A DNA stretch of 64,000 nt from Candidatus Nitrosocosmicus franklandus (GTDB lineage Archaea; Thermoproteota; Nitrososphaeria; Nitrososphaerales; Nitrososphaeraceae), in assembly GCF_900696045.1 (NCBI RefSeq), contig NZ_LR216287.1, positions 1,593,854-1,657,853 on the forward strand, given 5' to 3'. Each line of letters begins with the position of its first letter. Positions within the stretch are counted from its first letter, which is position 1. Shown here piece after piece: positions 53,506-62,665 of the stretch. The position numbers were made by a program, and so were the translations under genes. The notes beneath the pieces are model-generated. The model ran no database searches. It was not told the DNA's origin and was given only the letters and a program-made list of their open reading frames with translations.

Positions 53506-55026
53506 ATGGATTTAGATTTAGCTAGAGTATTTGAGAATCTAAACAACGAAAGAATCGATATCGTCTTAAATTCTTATTATTCTTTTGTTTTTCTTAAGAA
53601 AAATTCATTTTATGATATCCTCAAATCTTTGAACTCTTCCTCCATACGGATACTAGTTTCATGTAAGAACAATGATCAATACGAATCGATATGTGATTTT
53701 CTAAGACCATTTAAAAACGTATCAGTAAAGAATACATCATCAATAATTGAATTCAATAAACATATAATTACAATTATTGTTAACCAAGTTAGAGTATATT
53801 TCTTCAATATACATTATGATTCAAACGAACGGGTATTTAGCTGTAGAATATCTGAATCATTTGAAGGAGACATAACATCTTTTTTTGATACTCTTTTTAC
53901 CAACACATGGGATGCACTAGAAAAAACTAGTATTCTGGAAAAAAGGAATATCTTTCAACAAGATTTTGTAGATGTAGCTTCCCATCAACTTAGGAATCCA
54001 ATCCTACCTATAATAGGCTTTTCAAAAACTTTGAAATCAAAAATTAATGATCCAGATATGTTAGATTATCTTAATATAATCATCAAGAATGCTGAAAAAC
54101 TAAAAAATATTGCTAATGATATCTTGGATATCTCCAAAATAGAAGCAAATCCACTGAAGTTGGATTTTGAAATCTTTGATCTTCGTGATCTTTTGGAAGG
54201 TATCACAAGCGATTATAATCAATTTTCTCGTAGAGATTCGTCAGGAATAACCTTTGTTTTTCATTGCACCTCTAATATACTAATAGAAGCAGACAGAGAG
54301 TATATTAAACAAGCCTTTGAAAATATACTTAATAATTCATATTTCTTTACTAAAAAAAATGAGGGAAATCGAATAATGATTAGTGCATTTAATACTGATG
54401 AAGATAACCATACTTCCATTTTGATAGAGGATGAGGGCCCGGGAATAACCGATGAAGATCCTGATAGAGTTTTTACAAAATTTTATCCAAATTCTGGTGG
54501 AGCTGGACTTGGATTATTTATTTCAAAAAAAATAATTGAGATCCACGGAGGTAGTATCACGGTAGAAAATCGAGTAGATGACATTGGCGCTAAATTTCTA
54601 ATCAAAATTCCTACAAAGGGAATTGATTTACCGTTTCAATCCGCTAAAAACGAATCAGTCGACAAGAATCTAAAACTCTTGATTATAGATGATTTCTCTG
54701 ATGACTTGATGTTAATCAGAGAGTCAATCGCCAATATGGGGTATCAGGTTGATTATTTTGAAGACCCATATGACGCAATTGAAAGTTTTGCTCCTGGAAA
54801 GTATTCTTTGGTTTTTTTGGGCATCAATGTAAAGGGATTAGACGGATTTGACCTATATGATGATATAAAGAAAAGAGACAAAAAGATAAAAGGCTATTTT
54901 ATGTCTTCTAGCAAAATAAATAAGGAGGCAATGGAGTTACTCAACAAAAACTTGTTGTATGATCATTTCATCTTCAAACCCCTTTCTGTGGATTCATTTG
55001 TAAGAATTCTTCAAAATGAACAATGA
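53506..55026 (+). CDS. Hybrid histidine kinase with degenerate receiver
   Basis: 506 residues, soluble. N-terminal sensor-like domain (~1-145, no membrane segment), HisKA with phospho-acceptor His160 (VASHQLRNPI), HATPase (FENILNNSYFFTKKN as N-box, IEDEGPGITDED, GGAGLGLFIS) and a C-terminal receiver (LLIIDDFSDDLMLIR from ~391, Lys491 in FIFKPLS). The receiver's phospho-acceptor Asp is replaced by Gly439 (YSLVFLGINVKGLDGF), so it cannot be phosphorylated normally and may act as an inhibitor or adaptor. A perfect hairpin separates it from the response-regulator gene. Confidence 0.85.
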   Translation: MDLDLARVFENLNNERIDIVLNSYYSFVFLKKNSFYDILKSLNSSSIRILVSCKNNDQYESICDFLRPFKNVSVKNTSSIIEFNKHIITIIVNQVRVYFFNIHYDSNERVFSCRISESFEGDITSFFDTLFTNTWDALEKTSILEKRNIFQQDFVDVASHQLRNPILPIIGFSKTLKSKINDPDMLDYLNIIIKNAEKLKNIANDILDISKIEANPLKLDFEIFDLRDLLEGITSDYNQFSRRDSSGITFVFHCTSNILIEADREYIKQAFENILNNSYFFTKKNEGNRIMISAFNTDEDNHTSILIEDEGPGITDEDPDRVFTKFYPNSGGAGLGLFISKKIIEIHGGSITVENRVDDIGAKFLIKIPTKGIDLPFQSAKNESVDKNLKLLIIDDFSDDLMLIRESIANMGYQVDYFEDPYDAIESFAPGKYSLVFLGINVKGLDGFDLYDDIKKRDKKIKGYFMSSSKINKEAMELLNKNLLYDHFIFKPLSVDSFVRILQNEQ

Positions 55027-55061
55027 ATAAAATTTTACTGCTACTATAGTAAAATTTTATT
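55026..55061 (+). terminator. Perfect 14-bp hairpin between kinase and response regulator
   Basis: AATAAAATTTTACT (55026-55039) and AGTAAAATTTTATT (55048-55061) are exact inverted repeats with an 8-base loop, beginning at the kinase stop codon. All-AT stem; may attenuate, process or stabilise the message, or bind a dimeric protein. Confidence 0.5.
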
Positions 55062-55086
55062 ATTTGCATGAGTTAATTGGAATAAT

Positions 55087-55665
55087 ATGAATATTCTAAT
55101 CATTGAAGACGATGACGATATATGTCAATTGTATTCGATGTGGTTAGAAGAAAATAAACATGATTATATTATTGCCAAAAACTACGAGGATGGAATTTCT
55201 GAATATGAAAAATCCTTGCAGAAGGACGATGATGATTATAAAACCTACAATGACTCCTTCGATTTGGTGGTACTAGATTATGATCTCCCGTCAAAGAACA
55301 TTTCTATAAATCAAAATGGTTTGCTTATAGCTAAAGAAATCTTGGAATTGAAGAGCGATCAACGAATAATGTTTGCATCTGCTTGGCCTAAAAAAGCATT
55401 TATTGAATATGTTTCAACATTAAAAAGTGTACCTGAAGTTCTTCCCAAACCATTTGAAAAGGAAGAATTCATAAATCTAGCCGAAAGAATCAATCTATAT
55501 GATATTGCCAAGAAATTTACCAAACAACTTAGAGAAATGAAAAATCCAAATAATCCAAATGTAGATGTCAAATCATTGGAATCATTATTTAAACTCATGA
55601 ATAACGCTAGGAGAGAATTTCTAAAAGGGAAAGAAAAAAACGATGAAACATATCCGACTGAATGA
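55087..55665 (+). CDS. Response regulator, receiver-only
   Basis: 192 residues. Receiver with EDDDD acidic pocket (7-11), phospho-Asp64 in FDLVVLDYDLP, Ser/Thr-like position near MFASAW and Lys121 in LPKPFEK. An acidic ~20-residue insert (SLQKDDDDYKTYNDS) precedes the Asp strand. The C-terminal ~60 residues are helical and carry no DNA-binding motif. The intact Asp contrasts with the kinase's Gly439, so this is the likely phosphate sink of the pair. Confidence 0.85.
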   Translation: MNILIIEDDDDICQLYSMWLEENKHDYIIAKNYEDGISEYEKSLQKDDDDYKTYNDSFDLVVLDYDLPSKNISINQNGLLIAKEILELKSDQRIMFASAWPKKAFIEYVSTLKSVPEVLPKPFEKEEFINLAERINLYDIAKKFTKQLREMKNPNNPNVDVKSLESLFKLMNNARREFLKGKEKNDETYPTE

Positions 55666-55707
55666 AATTTAATAAAGTTTAATTTAAAGAACTATAAAAC
55701 ACCTTTT

Positions 55708-56568
55708 GTGTCTTCCATGAAATATGTTCAAATAGATCTATCTAATGATATCGCAATTTTGAGGATAAATAGACCAGAGGCCTTGAATGCGATGAATTTA
55801 GATGTAATATCCGAATTGACTAGGGCAATTGATATAATTTCTGCAGATGACGGAATTAAGGTATTAATTATCACAGGAGCAGGTGAACGCTCATTTTGTG
55901 CAGGTGCTGACATTTCGTTTATGGTAAACATTGATGCAGTAACTGCTGAAAAGTATGCATCATCTGCCCAAAACATGCTAAATAAACTCGAAAAAATGGA
56001 AAAACCTGTAATTGCAGCTATCAATGGATTTGCTTTAGGAGGCGGATGCGAACTATCTCTTGTTTGCGATATAAGATTCGCATCTGAAAATGCAAAAATA
56101 GGGCAACCAGAAGTAACTATAGGTATCCCTCCAGGATGGGGTGGAACTCAACGTCTTTTGAGAATAGTTGGACCTGCAAAAGCTAAAGAAATGATCTTTA
56201 CTGGGAAAATGATTTCTGCTAAAGAAGCTGCCGATATTGGATTAGTGAATCAGGTTATTTCTCTCTCGGATTCTGAAAAATCCAATCTAGATCCTTCAAT
56301 TGATCAGAGTAACGAAAAGGAGAAAAATATTGCACTTTCAAAAATGCTTAATAAGAAACTCATAGAACACTCTATTTCGTTTGCCAAAGAAATTACGAAG
56401 AACAGTTTTAATGCCGTTAAAATCAGTAAAACGTTAATTAATAAAGGTATGGATGCCGATATCGACACAGGGTTGAGGTTAGAAATTTATGGTTGGGCAT
56501 TATGTTTCGCTCATGAGGATAGGCATAAAATGATGACATCATTTCTCAATAAAAGTAATAAGAAGTAA
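55708..56568 (+). CDS. Enoyl-CoA hydratase/isomerase, candidate 3-hydroxypropionyl-/crotonyl-CoA dehydratase
   Basis: 286 residues. Crotonase fold with FCAGADISFM (oxyanion hole), ALGGGCELSLVCDIR (first Glu) and QPEVTIGIPPGWGGTQRL (second Glu), so both catalytic Glu are present and hydration is expected. In thaumarchaea this family includes the dual crotonyl-CoA/3-hydroxypropionyl-CoA dehydratase of CO2 fixation. An unusual ~28-residue insert of polar residues (SLSDSEKSNLDPSIDQSNEK) interrupts the C-terminal helices. GTG 55708, or ATG 55717. Confidence 0.85.
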   Translation: MSSMKYVQIDLSNDIAILRINRPEALNAMNLDVISELTRAIDIISADDGIKVLIITGAGERSFCAGADISFMVNIDAVTAEKYASSAQNMLNKLEKMEKPVIAAINGFALGGGCELSLVCDIRFASENAKIGQPEVTIGIPPGWGGTQRLLRIVGPAKAKEMIFTGKMISAKEAADIGLVNQVISLSDSEKSNLDPSIDQSNEKEKNIALSKMLNKKLIEHSISFAKEITKNSFNAVKISKTLINKGMDADIDTGLRLEIYGWALCFAHEDRHKMMTSFLNKSNKK

Positions 56569-56599
56569 TTAATTCTACTTTTATTACTTAGATATTATA

Positions 56600-57604
56600 T
56601 TATTTTTTTGAAATTATAGTTGCGCCGTTACTTGGCTTAGCCAAATATGTTTCACATCTGATGTCTATTTTTTCGTATTCTTCTTTCATGACTTCTGCTA
56701 TATGTAAACCCTTTTTTCTTGAATTCAAAAAGGCGATACTTGAGGGTCCGGCCCCGCTAATCGTGAATGCCATTGCTCCCTCCTCCAACGACCTTTTTTT
56801 TATCTTATCATAACCTGGAATCATCTTTTTTCTTACTGGTTCTATTATACAATCATTGATCCCATTACAAATCATATTTACATCTTGGTTGTAAAATCCT
56901 GCAACAATTGAACAAGCGTTTGCAATATTGTGGACAGTTTTTTCTAGAGGTACCTTTTTAGGGATTAGCTTTCTAGAAATCTCTGTCTTCATTTTTGGAA
57001 CCTTGATTAGAGGTACACAAACAACTACAACTAAGTCAGTTGGTGACTTTATTTTGATAAATTCCAATTTTGGATATGTTTTGATTATTACAAAATTTCC
57101 AAATAGTGAGCCGGCGATGTTATCATAATGTTTTACTCCTGCACTAGCTAATTCTCCCTCTGCAGAATAATCCAACAATTTGCTTTCATCAAGATCTAGT
57201 CCAAACAAAGAGTTAAATGAAATTGCTGTGGCTACTGCTGATGCAGCACTGCTTCCCATTCCATAACCTGCAGGTATATTTTTTTCAATTTCTATCAAGC
57301 AATTATAGTTGTATAAATTATATTCAGAAATGATTTTTCTAGCTACTATGCCTGCCGAATTATAATTGGGATTATTCGGAATATCTTTTTTCCCGTTACC
57401 TTTAATAATTATCTTCAAATTGTTCTTGATCGAATTCGATTTCTTTTTTATCCTGACAGTAACAATATCCTCCAACGCATCCAGGCCTAGTCCAAAGACA
57501 TCATATCCTGGACCTAAATTCGCTGTAGATGCTGGAGCGCGGGTGGTACATTCAGAAAACTCGCTATGTACATTAACTTTCATCCTTGTGTTCTTCTTCT
57601 CCAT
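56600..57604 (-). CDS. thrB: Homoserine kinase (GHMP family)
   Basis: 334 residues, possibly from Met8 (57583), which would reduce the overlap with the GPN gene. RAPASTANLGPGYDVFGLGL, the ATP loop IPAGYGMGSSAASAVATA and TISGAGPSSIAF are complete. Phosphorylates homoserine for threonine synthesis. Overlaps the upstream GPN GTPase gene by 10-32 bases, so the two are co-translated. Confidence 0.92.
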   Translation of the reverse strand: MEKKNTRMKVNVHSEFSECTTRAPASTANLGPGYDVFGLGLDALEDIVTVRIKKKSNSIKNNLKIIIKGNGKKDIPNNPNYNSAGIVARKIISEYNLYNYNCLIEIEKNIPAGYGMGSSAASAVATAISFNSLFGLDLDESKLLDYSAEGELASAGVKHYDNIAGSLFGNFVIIKTYPKLEFIKIKSPTDLVVVVCVPLIKVPKMKTEISRKLIPKKVPLEKTVHNIANACSIVAGFYNQDVNMICNGINDCIIEPVRKKMIPGYDKIKKRSLEEGAMAFTISGAGPSSIAFLNSRKKGLHIAEVMKEEYEKIDIRCETYLAKPSNGATIISKK

Positions 57605-58340
57605 GCGTTAATATTCTTGATAAAGCTGCAGATAAATTTACCATTCCACTCATAGTAATATTTGACATTGCAATAGGACTCAGCACGTTTCCACTCTTAT
57701 AAAGTGTTTTTATGATGTCTTTGCTAAGTAGAGATTGTTCTGTATCCTTTTCAAGATTTAAGGAATTTAGGAGGGGGATCATCGAATTAGACCATTTCAA
57801 AATTTCCGGTAATTTTTCGATTATTTTATCCCTTTTTGTGAGTACGTTAATTTGAGGAATACCTAAACGTAACTTGATTGATTGGGATAGGAATAATAAT
57901 GAAACGAAACTGATAGGCGATATCGCTAGTGTTCCATCCATGGTAAATAGTGTTACCTTGGTATCCGAATAAAAATTTGAAATAAAATAAGGGCCACTAG
58001 ATCTGAATACAAACAGTTCTATTTGTCCAGGGGTATCTATTATTACATAATCAGGATTAAGCTCCTGGACTTGATTTTGAATTTCCTCAATTTTTGTAGA
58101 AATTAGGTCATTGGCTAATATGAGCGAACCATTTGGTCCCAAATTATATTCATCCATTATCGAATAAAAATCAATGAATTCTCTCACATCGATATCCGGG
58201 TCATATTGTAATTTGGATACTCCAGGATCCAGATTAATTGAAATTGGTGTAACTTCATTACTGCTATACCACTCCAATAACCTTGCTGTTAACAATGATT
58301 TTCCTGATCCCGCTGTCCCTGTAACGAAAATAGTATGCAT
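57573..58340 (-). CDS. GPN-loop GTPase
   Basis: 255 residues. P-loop FVTGTAGSGKSLLT, the defining GPN loop NLGPNGSL, IIDTPGQIELF (Walker B/G3), VLTKRDKI (G4, Lys for the usual NKxD pattern). Archaeal homodimeric relatives of eukaryotic Gpn1/2/3, which assist RNA polymerase II assembly; precise archaeal function unknown. Start is ATG 58340. Confidence 0.92.
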   Translation of the reverse strand: MHTIFVTGTAGSGKSLLTARLLEWYSSNEVTPISINLDPGVSKLQYDPDIDVREFIDFYSIMDEYNLGPNGSLILANDLISTKIEEIQNQVQELNPDYVIIDTPGQIELFVFRSSGPYFISNFYSDTKVTLFTMDGTLAISPISFVSLLFLSQSIKLRLGIPQINVLTKRDKIIEKLPEILKWSNSMIPLLNSLNLEKDTEQSLLSKDIIKTLYKSGNVLSPIAMSNITMSGMVNLSAALSRILTHGEEEHKDES

Positions 58341-58416
58341 TTAAATGATTTTTAGATGTTATTCTAATTTTATTGTTAAATTTGTATGATTATTATATTC
58401 CTTCTCTTGTTTTAGT

Positions 58417-59463
58417 TTGTATACATTGAATTGGCGAGTAATTTTCATAGTGGTAAGCATTATACCTATGCTGCTTATTTTTTTATTTACACCGGTTTCA
58501 CTTAATGATGTGCTATCTGTAGGTGTAATTCCTTTTTTATTATCCTTTATGGCAACTATGGCCAGAATTCTTCTACAAGCAATTCGATTCTATTATTTTG
58601 TTAGAAAGTTCATTGGAAAAAAAGTCAGCACCTTTTGGAAAATTATATATGCCAGACTAGCAGGTGAATTTGTTACCCAAACTACTCCTTCTTATATTGG
58701 AGGTGAAATTGTTAGGATAGCCTTTTTGACCAAAAGTGGAGTTCCCGCAGGACGAGCAGCTTGGGTAACTACAATGGAAATTATTGCTGATGTATTTGTG
58801 GGAACGATTTTGGCTTTCATAGCGGGATTTATTGCAATATCAAATGGATCGTTGTTGATCGGTTTGCTCGTTATAGCAATAGCTACTCCGACTTTTGGGT
58901 TTTGGTTCTTTATTCTAATATATTCCGCAAAAAAAAATATACAATTACCTGCTTTCTCTTTGAAATTAGCCAAAAAATTTGTTTCAGACCAAAAAGCACA
59001 AAGGGGTATTAATTCAATCAATAAAGCATTAGATGATTTATGTGTAATGAGCAGAGAAAATTTTGGATCTTTTAAATCTGTAAAAATATTTTCTGTTGGA
59101 ATTGCCATTACTTTAATTGCATTTGTTTTCCATGGGGTCTCCTTTTTAGTCTTGACTCATTCGGTTGACACTTATATAGGTCTATTTCTGTCGTTTATGG
59201 CAACCTCATCTTCTACAATTTTGGGTACGTTACCAATTACAATAGGTGGTTCTGGATTAGCAGAATGGGGATTGTGGGGCTACATAAACCATTTAAATGA
59301 TTTTTCTCAAATTGGCAGTATAGTTCATGATAGCAATCAGCTAAAAGTGATTATTGCATGGAGGATTGCTTCATATTATATACCACTTATTATAATGTGG
59401 ATTGCATTAATGAGGTTGACATTGAGAACAACTTATTCATCTTCAACATCATTTCAATCATAA
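58417..59463 (+). CDS. Flippase-like membrane protein (LPG synthase TM-region family)
   Basis: 348 residues with about 8 membrane segments. RLAGEFVTQTTPSYIGGEIVRIAFL and GTLPITIGGSGLAEWGLWGY are the conserved motifs of the UPF0104/AglD-MprF transmembrane family. It likely moves or modifies lipid-linked molecules in the membrane. TTG 58417; divergent from the GPN gene. Confidence 0.82.
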   Translation: MYTLNWRVIFIVVSIIPMLLIFLFTPVSLNDVLSVGVIPFLLSFMATMARILLQAIRFYYFVRKFIGKKVSTFWKIIYARLAGEFVTQTTPSYIGGEIVRIAFLTKSGVPAGRAAWVTTMEIIADVFVGTILAFIAGFIAISNGSLLIGLLVIAIATPTFGFWFFILIYSAKKNIQLPAFSLKLAKKFVSDQKAQRGINSINKALDDLCVMSRENFGSFKSVKIFSVGIAITLIAFVFHGVSFLVLTHSVDTYIGLFLSFMATSSSTILGTLPITIGGSGLAEWGLWGYINHLNDFSQIGSIVHDSNQLKVIIAWRIASYYIPLIIMWIALMRLTLRTTYSSSTSFQS

Positions 59464-59530
59464 GAGTGATTTGAATTTAACTTGACCGTGTAATATCATA
59501 TTTTAAATAATTTAACTTTCTTTTCATTAC

Positions 59531-60322
59531 GTGGGCATATTGCAGGAGCTACTGAAAAACAAGATTGTTTTGATTACTGGAGCATCAAGTGGGATCGGTA
59601 GATGTATAGCAAATGACTTTTCGCGATTTCAACTAAAATCCATGATTCTAATTGCAAGAAATCAGTCTCGATTAAGTGAAACCGCCTCAAGCATTAAGCA
59701 GAGCTTTGAGATACTTCCTTTCTCTTGCGATGTATCAAAAAAAGAAGAAGTTAACCATCTAGGTAAATTCATTCTTGATCGATACGGATATATTGATATA
59801 CTAGTAAACAATGCCGGTATTGGTTTATTTGGTCGGGTAGAAAAAATATCTATCGAGGAAATAGAACAAGTTAGTTTTACTAATTATTTTGGCATGATTT
59901 ATTTTACAAAAATCTTTCTCGATTCTATGATCAAAAGAAAGGCTGGTCATATTATTAATATTGCATCCCTAGCTGCTAGTTTTGGGATTCCTGGAATGGC
60001 TGCTTACTGTGGTTCTAAATTTGCTATGCTGGGCTTTTCGGAATCATTGCGTCGAGAACTGAAGGAAACTGGTGTAAAGGTCTCTGTGATTAGCCCAATT
60101 GGTGTAAAGACCAATTTCTTTAATAATGAGCATTTTGATTTTAAGTTTCCCATGAAATATATGCTCAAACCTGAAAAGGTTTCTCAGGCCGTTTTAAGTT
60201 CTATTACGTCCAACTCATTTCAGACTTTTGTTCCTACTATCGCTGGCTTATCGGTCCCTTTTAAATCCTGCTTTCCATCATTAGTGGATTTAATAATTGA
60301 ACATCAGTTTAGAAAAATGTAG
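59531..60322 (+). CDS. Short-chain dehydrogenase/reductase (SDR)
   Basis: 263 residues. TGASSGIGRCIA (NAD(P) binding), ILVNNAGIGLFG, catalytic Ser in NIASLAASFG and YCGSKFAM (Tyr-x3-Lys) are present. The C-terminal helix resembles membrane-associated DHRS7-like SDRs, suggesting a lipid or hydrophobic substrate; the adjacent flippase-like gene fits that. GTG 59531. Confidence 0.88.
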   Translation: MGILQELLKNKIVLITGASSGIGRCIANDFSRFQLKSMILIARNQSRLSETASSIKQSFEILPFSCDVSKKEEVNHLGKFILDRYGYIDILVNNAGIGLFGRVEKISIEEIEQVSFTNYFGMIYFTKIFLDSMIKRKAGHIINIASLAASFGIPGMAAYCGSKFAMLGFSESLRRELKETGVKVSVISPIGVKTNFFNNEHFDFKFPMKYMLKPEKVSQAVLSSITSNSFQTFVPTIAGLSVPFKSCFPSLVDLIIEHQFRKM

Positions 60323-60339
60323 ATTGGAATACATTATTT

Positions 60340-60774
60340 CTAAACTTCATCTTCTTCTTCATCTATATTATTTGGATTGTAATCTGATTCTACATCCATC
60401 ATTACTGCACTCTCTAGATCAAATTTAAATATCTCTTCCATATCTATTTGGTAACGTGTTTTCAACAATTCACTTAATTGACTACTCAGTCTAGCTTTTG
60501 ATATTTTTATTTTATATTCATATACAAATCCCTTCATAAGTTCTTGAGCCCTCACATTATCTGTTAATTCTATCTCTTCTACTATTGTTCTGCCATCGGG
60601 CAAAGATTCATAGAGTTGAATATCTGCTTTCTTATTTTGTTCATTAATGTCTAAAAAATAGCCAGTTCTGTTAATCGTGTCTAGTGGTTGAAAAACTGCA
60701 TTTTTTAATTCGTTGTCAGCCCATTCGGGTAGTCCACTTTCATCAGATTTTGCCTTTGCCGTTCTTCTTGTCAT
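60340..60774 (-). CDS. Conserved-looking small hypothetical protein with acidic tail
   Basis: 144 residues, ATG start, with basic N-terminus (MTRRTAKAKSDESGLPEWAD), alpha/beta middle (KADIQLYESLPDGRTIVEEI, FVYEYKIKISKARLSSQ) and an acidic tail (YNPNNIDEEEDEV). No known domain. Codon and residue use are those of a real gene. Convergent with the SDR gene (17-base gap). Confidence 0.6.
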   Translation of the reverse strand: MTRRTAKAKSDESGLPEWADNELKNAVFQPLDTINRTGYFLDINEQNKKADIQLYESLPDGRTIVEEIELTDNVRAQELMKGFVYEYKIKISKARLSSQLSELLKTRYQIDMEEIFKFDLESAVMMDVESDYNPNNIDEEEDEV

Positions 60775-61141
60775 TTCTCGCTTCTTTATGTACTCTAGTA
60801 CTTTTTATTAAAAACTTTCTCAATCAATACTTTCAAGTATTGTTTATTAAATCGAAAGGGTCTTGAGGACCGTTCTAGACAATTGTTCGTAATCCAATAT
60901 AATAAATAATTCACAATCTCGATTAATACTTTTGATATCCGACTACACAATGAGCATCCAAGGCCATCTGTGTAGACTGGTAAATATTGATCCATGCAGG
61001 TTCATCGGTTGGATACAAAATACAGTGGATTTCATATTAAATACCAGATGAAATATTTTGGCTATCTTGGTAAAATTATGAAAAATAGAACCAATCAAAA
61101 AAATTTTCGTATTTAGCGCAGAATGAGGCTTAAGCTAGTCG
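60775..61141. other. 367-base intergenic region
   Basis: Promoter of the leftward 144-aa gene near 60790-60820. A leftward 66-codon frame (60795-60995) is Cys/Ile-rich and without support; not called. No tRNA cloverleaf found. Confidence 0.45.
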
Positions 61142-61774
61142 CTATATCTTATTTATCGGAAGGTTGTTCAGTTTTTCAAATTCTCTGTCAAGTTCAGTTG
61201 AATTTTGATTATTATATGTGATCAAAATTCTATCGTCATCATTTATCACGTAGTTCATGATATCTTTGGTTTCATTGCCGTTTACATAAGATGTTAATTT
61301 ATATTCTCCATTTTCACAGAATCGTTGATTACTATCAGTAATAAAACACCCATTGGAAATATCCATTCTGATACTCTTTAAGAACTCTCCCAGTGGTACA
61401 TTAGATGCGTGTTTATGAAGAGTTGTTCCATCTAGTGTGCCGTTATAACTCTCAACGTGTATGTAATTTGACCTTACCATATACTTCTGTTGTGCCAGAT
61501 CAACATCTGTACCGTTTAGAATGATCAGCAAAGCTGCATGTTCATGCGCAGAACCCAGCTCTCCATACCTAGCTGAGACATTGTCGCCTGGAAACAATGT
61601 GGCCAAAACAGTAGCTAGAGCAACTACTCCTATAACAACCGGAACTATAATCTTCAAATATTGTTTTCTTTTCTTTCTTCCTCTTGCAAAATAGCTCCCA
61701 TCACTATTGGAGTCTTTATTAGCAGTATTATTTTTATTAGCATCCGCAGCCGTATTTTTCTTTTTCTTGCTCAT
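61142..61774 (-). CDS. Membrane-anchored extracellular protein of thaumarchaeal type
   Basis: 210 residues. Lys/Asn-rich cytoplasmic tail (1-38), one membrane segment (IIVPVVIGVVALATVLATLF, ~42-61), then an external domain with His-rich motifs GSAHEHAALLIILNGTDVDL, SNYIHVESYNG, TLHKHASNVPLGEF and one Cys pair (NGCFITDSNQRFC). The three histidine motifs could bind a metal such as copper. I recall similar proteins in other ammonia-oxidising archaea; none has an assigned role. Confidence 0.65.
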   Translation of the reverse strand: MSKKKKNTAADANKNNTANKDSNSDGSYFARGRKKRKQYLKIIVPVVIGVVALATVLATLFPGDNVSARYGELGSAHEHAALLIILNGTDVDLAQQKYMVRSNYIHVESYNGTLDGTTLHKHASNVPLGEFLKSIRMDISNGCFITDSNQRFCENGEYKLTSYVNGNETKDIMNYVINDDDRILITYNNQNSTELDREFEKLNNLPINKI

Positions 61775-61825
61775 TCTCTTGTATAAAGAAATATCATCTC
61801 TAATTTAAAATTAATATTTGATAAC

Positions 61826-62665
61826 TCACGTAGTATTTGTCATTTCATTGATGATATTTTTTAGTCTTAAGGAGAATGGGTGATTGGGATTATTTATGAC
61901 AGTCAAAAATTCCCTAGGACTAAATTGTATATCGCAGTAGCAAGGCAAAGGAGAGAGTGAGTTTGCGCCTGTTGCAGCATGTAATTCTTCCAAAACTTTT
62001 TTGTGATCTTGGTTTTCCACAATATTTGATTGAATTGTATTACAAGGGATACAATATCCAGAAACTCTATTAAGCAATATATAAGAAATTGCACCAAAGC
62101 GAACAAACGTGGTATAAATTTCAAATAACAGCTTTTTAGTGCCTTCTATATCCAAATCATCCATTTTCATTGTCAGAATCAACTTGTCAGCAATTGATAG
62201 TGCATTAATCGACCAATGTCTTATTCCCGGACTCGTATCTATTATAATATAATCTGCATCAAGCTTGGTAATTATTTGCTCTCTAAGGAAAACCAATTTT
62301 CTGAACTGCTTTTTCCAATAATCTGTTCCGTTGCCCATTTCAAACTTGAATATTGCATCTCGACTCGGATTTGAAAAACCAGTATAAAGTCTCCCCTTTG
62401 AATTGGTTTGTTCTTGTCCTTGTGGAAAAAGCAAGGGAGTTGTATCAATTATGGATTCGTGTATGTCGGCATTATTATCTAAAAAATCGTTTATCCATTT
62501 CTTTGGATTTGTCTTAAAATAATTGTGCAAACTAGGTGCATATACATCAAGATCGAGTATGGCAACCTTCTTCCCCATTTGAACGAGCAGTGCTGCAGCA
62601 TTTGCAGCAATTGTTGTCTTACCAGTGCCCCCTTTATAGGAATGTATCGCTATACAATGAGTCAT
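61826..62665 (-). CDS. MinD/ParA-type ATPase
   Basis: 279 residues. Deviant Walker A KGGTGKTTIAAN (11-22), LDLDVYAPSL, Walker B region YIIIDTSPGIRHWSINALS, and an NRVSGYCIPC segment with Cys. Likely positions a partner on membrane or nucleoid, or matures a metallocentre as other MRP/MinD relatives do. Start is ATG 62665; 51 bases upstream of the membrane protein gene in the same direction. Confidence 0.85.
   Translation of the reverse strand: MTHCIAIHSYKGGTGKTTIAANAAALLVQMGKKVAILDLDVYAPSLHNYFKTNPKKWINDFLDNNADIHESIIDTTPLLFPQGQEQTNSKGRLYTGFSNPSRDAIFKFEMGNGTDYWKKQFRKLVFLREQIITKLDADYIIIDTSPGIRHWSINALSIADKLILTMKMDDLDIEGTKKLLFEIYTTFVRFGAISYILLNRVSGYCIPCNTIQSNIVENQDHKKVLEELHAATGANSLSPLPCYCDIQFSPREFLTVINNPNHPFSLRLKNIINEMTNTT

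Noticed and set aside
60795-60995. 66-codon minus-strand frame
   Set aside because: No start signal or domain; sits upstream of a real gene's promoter.
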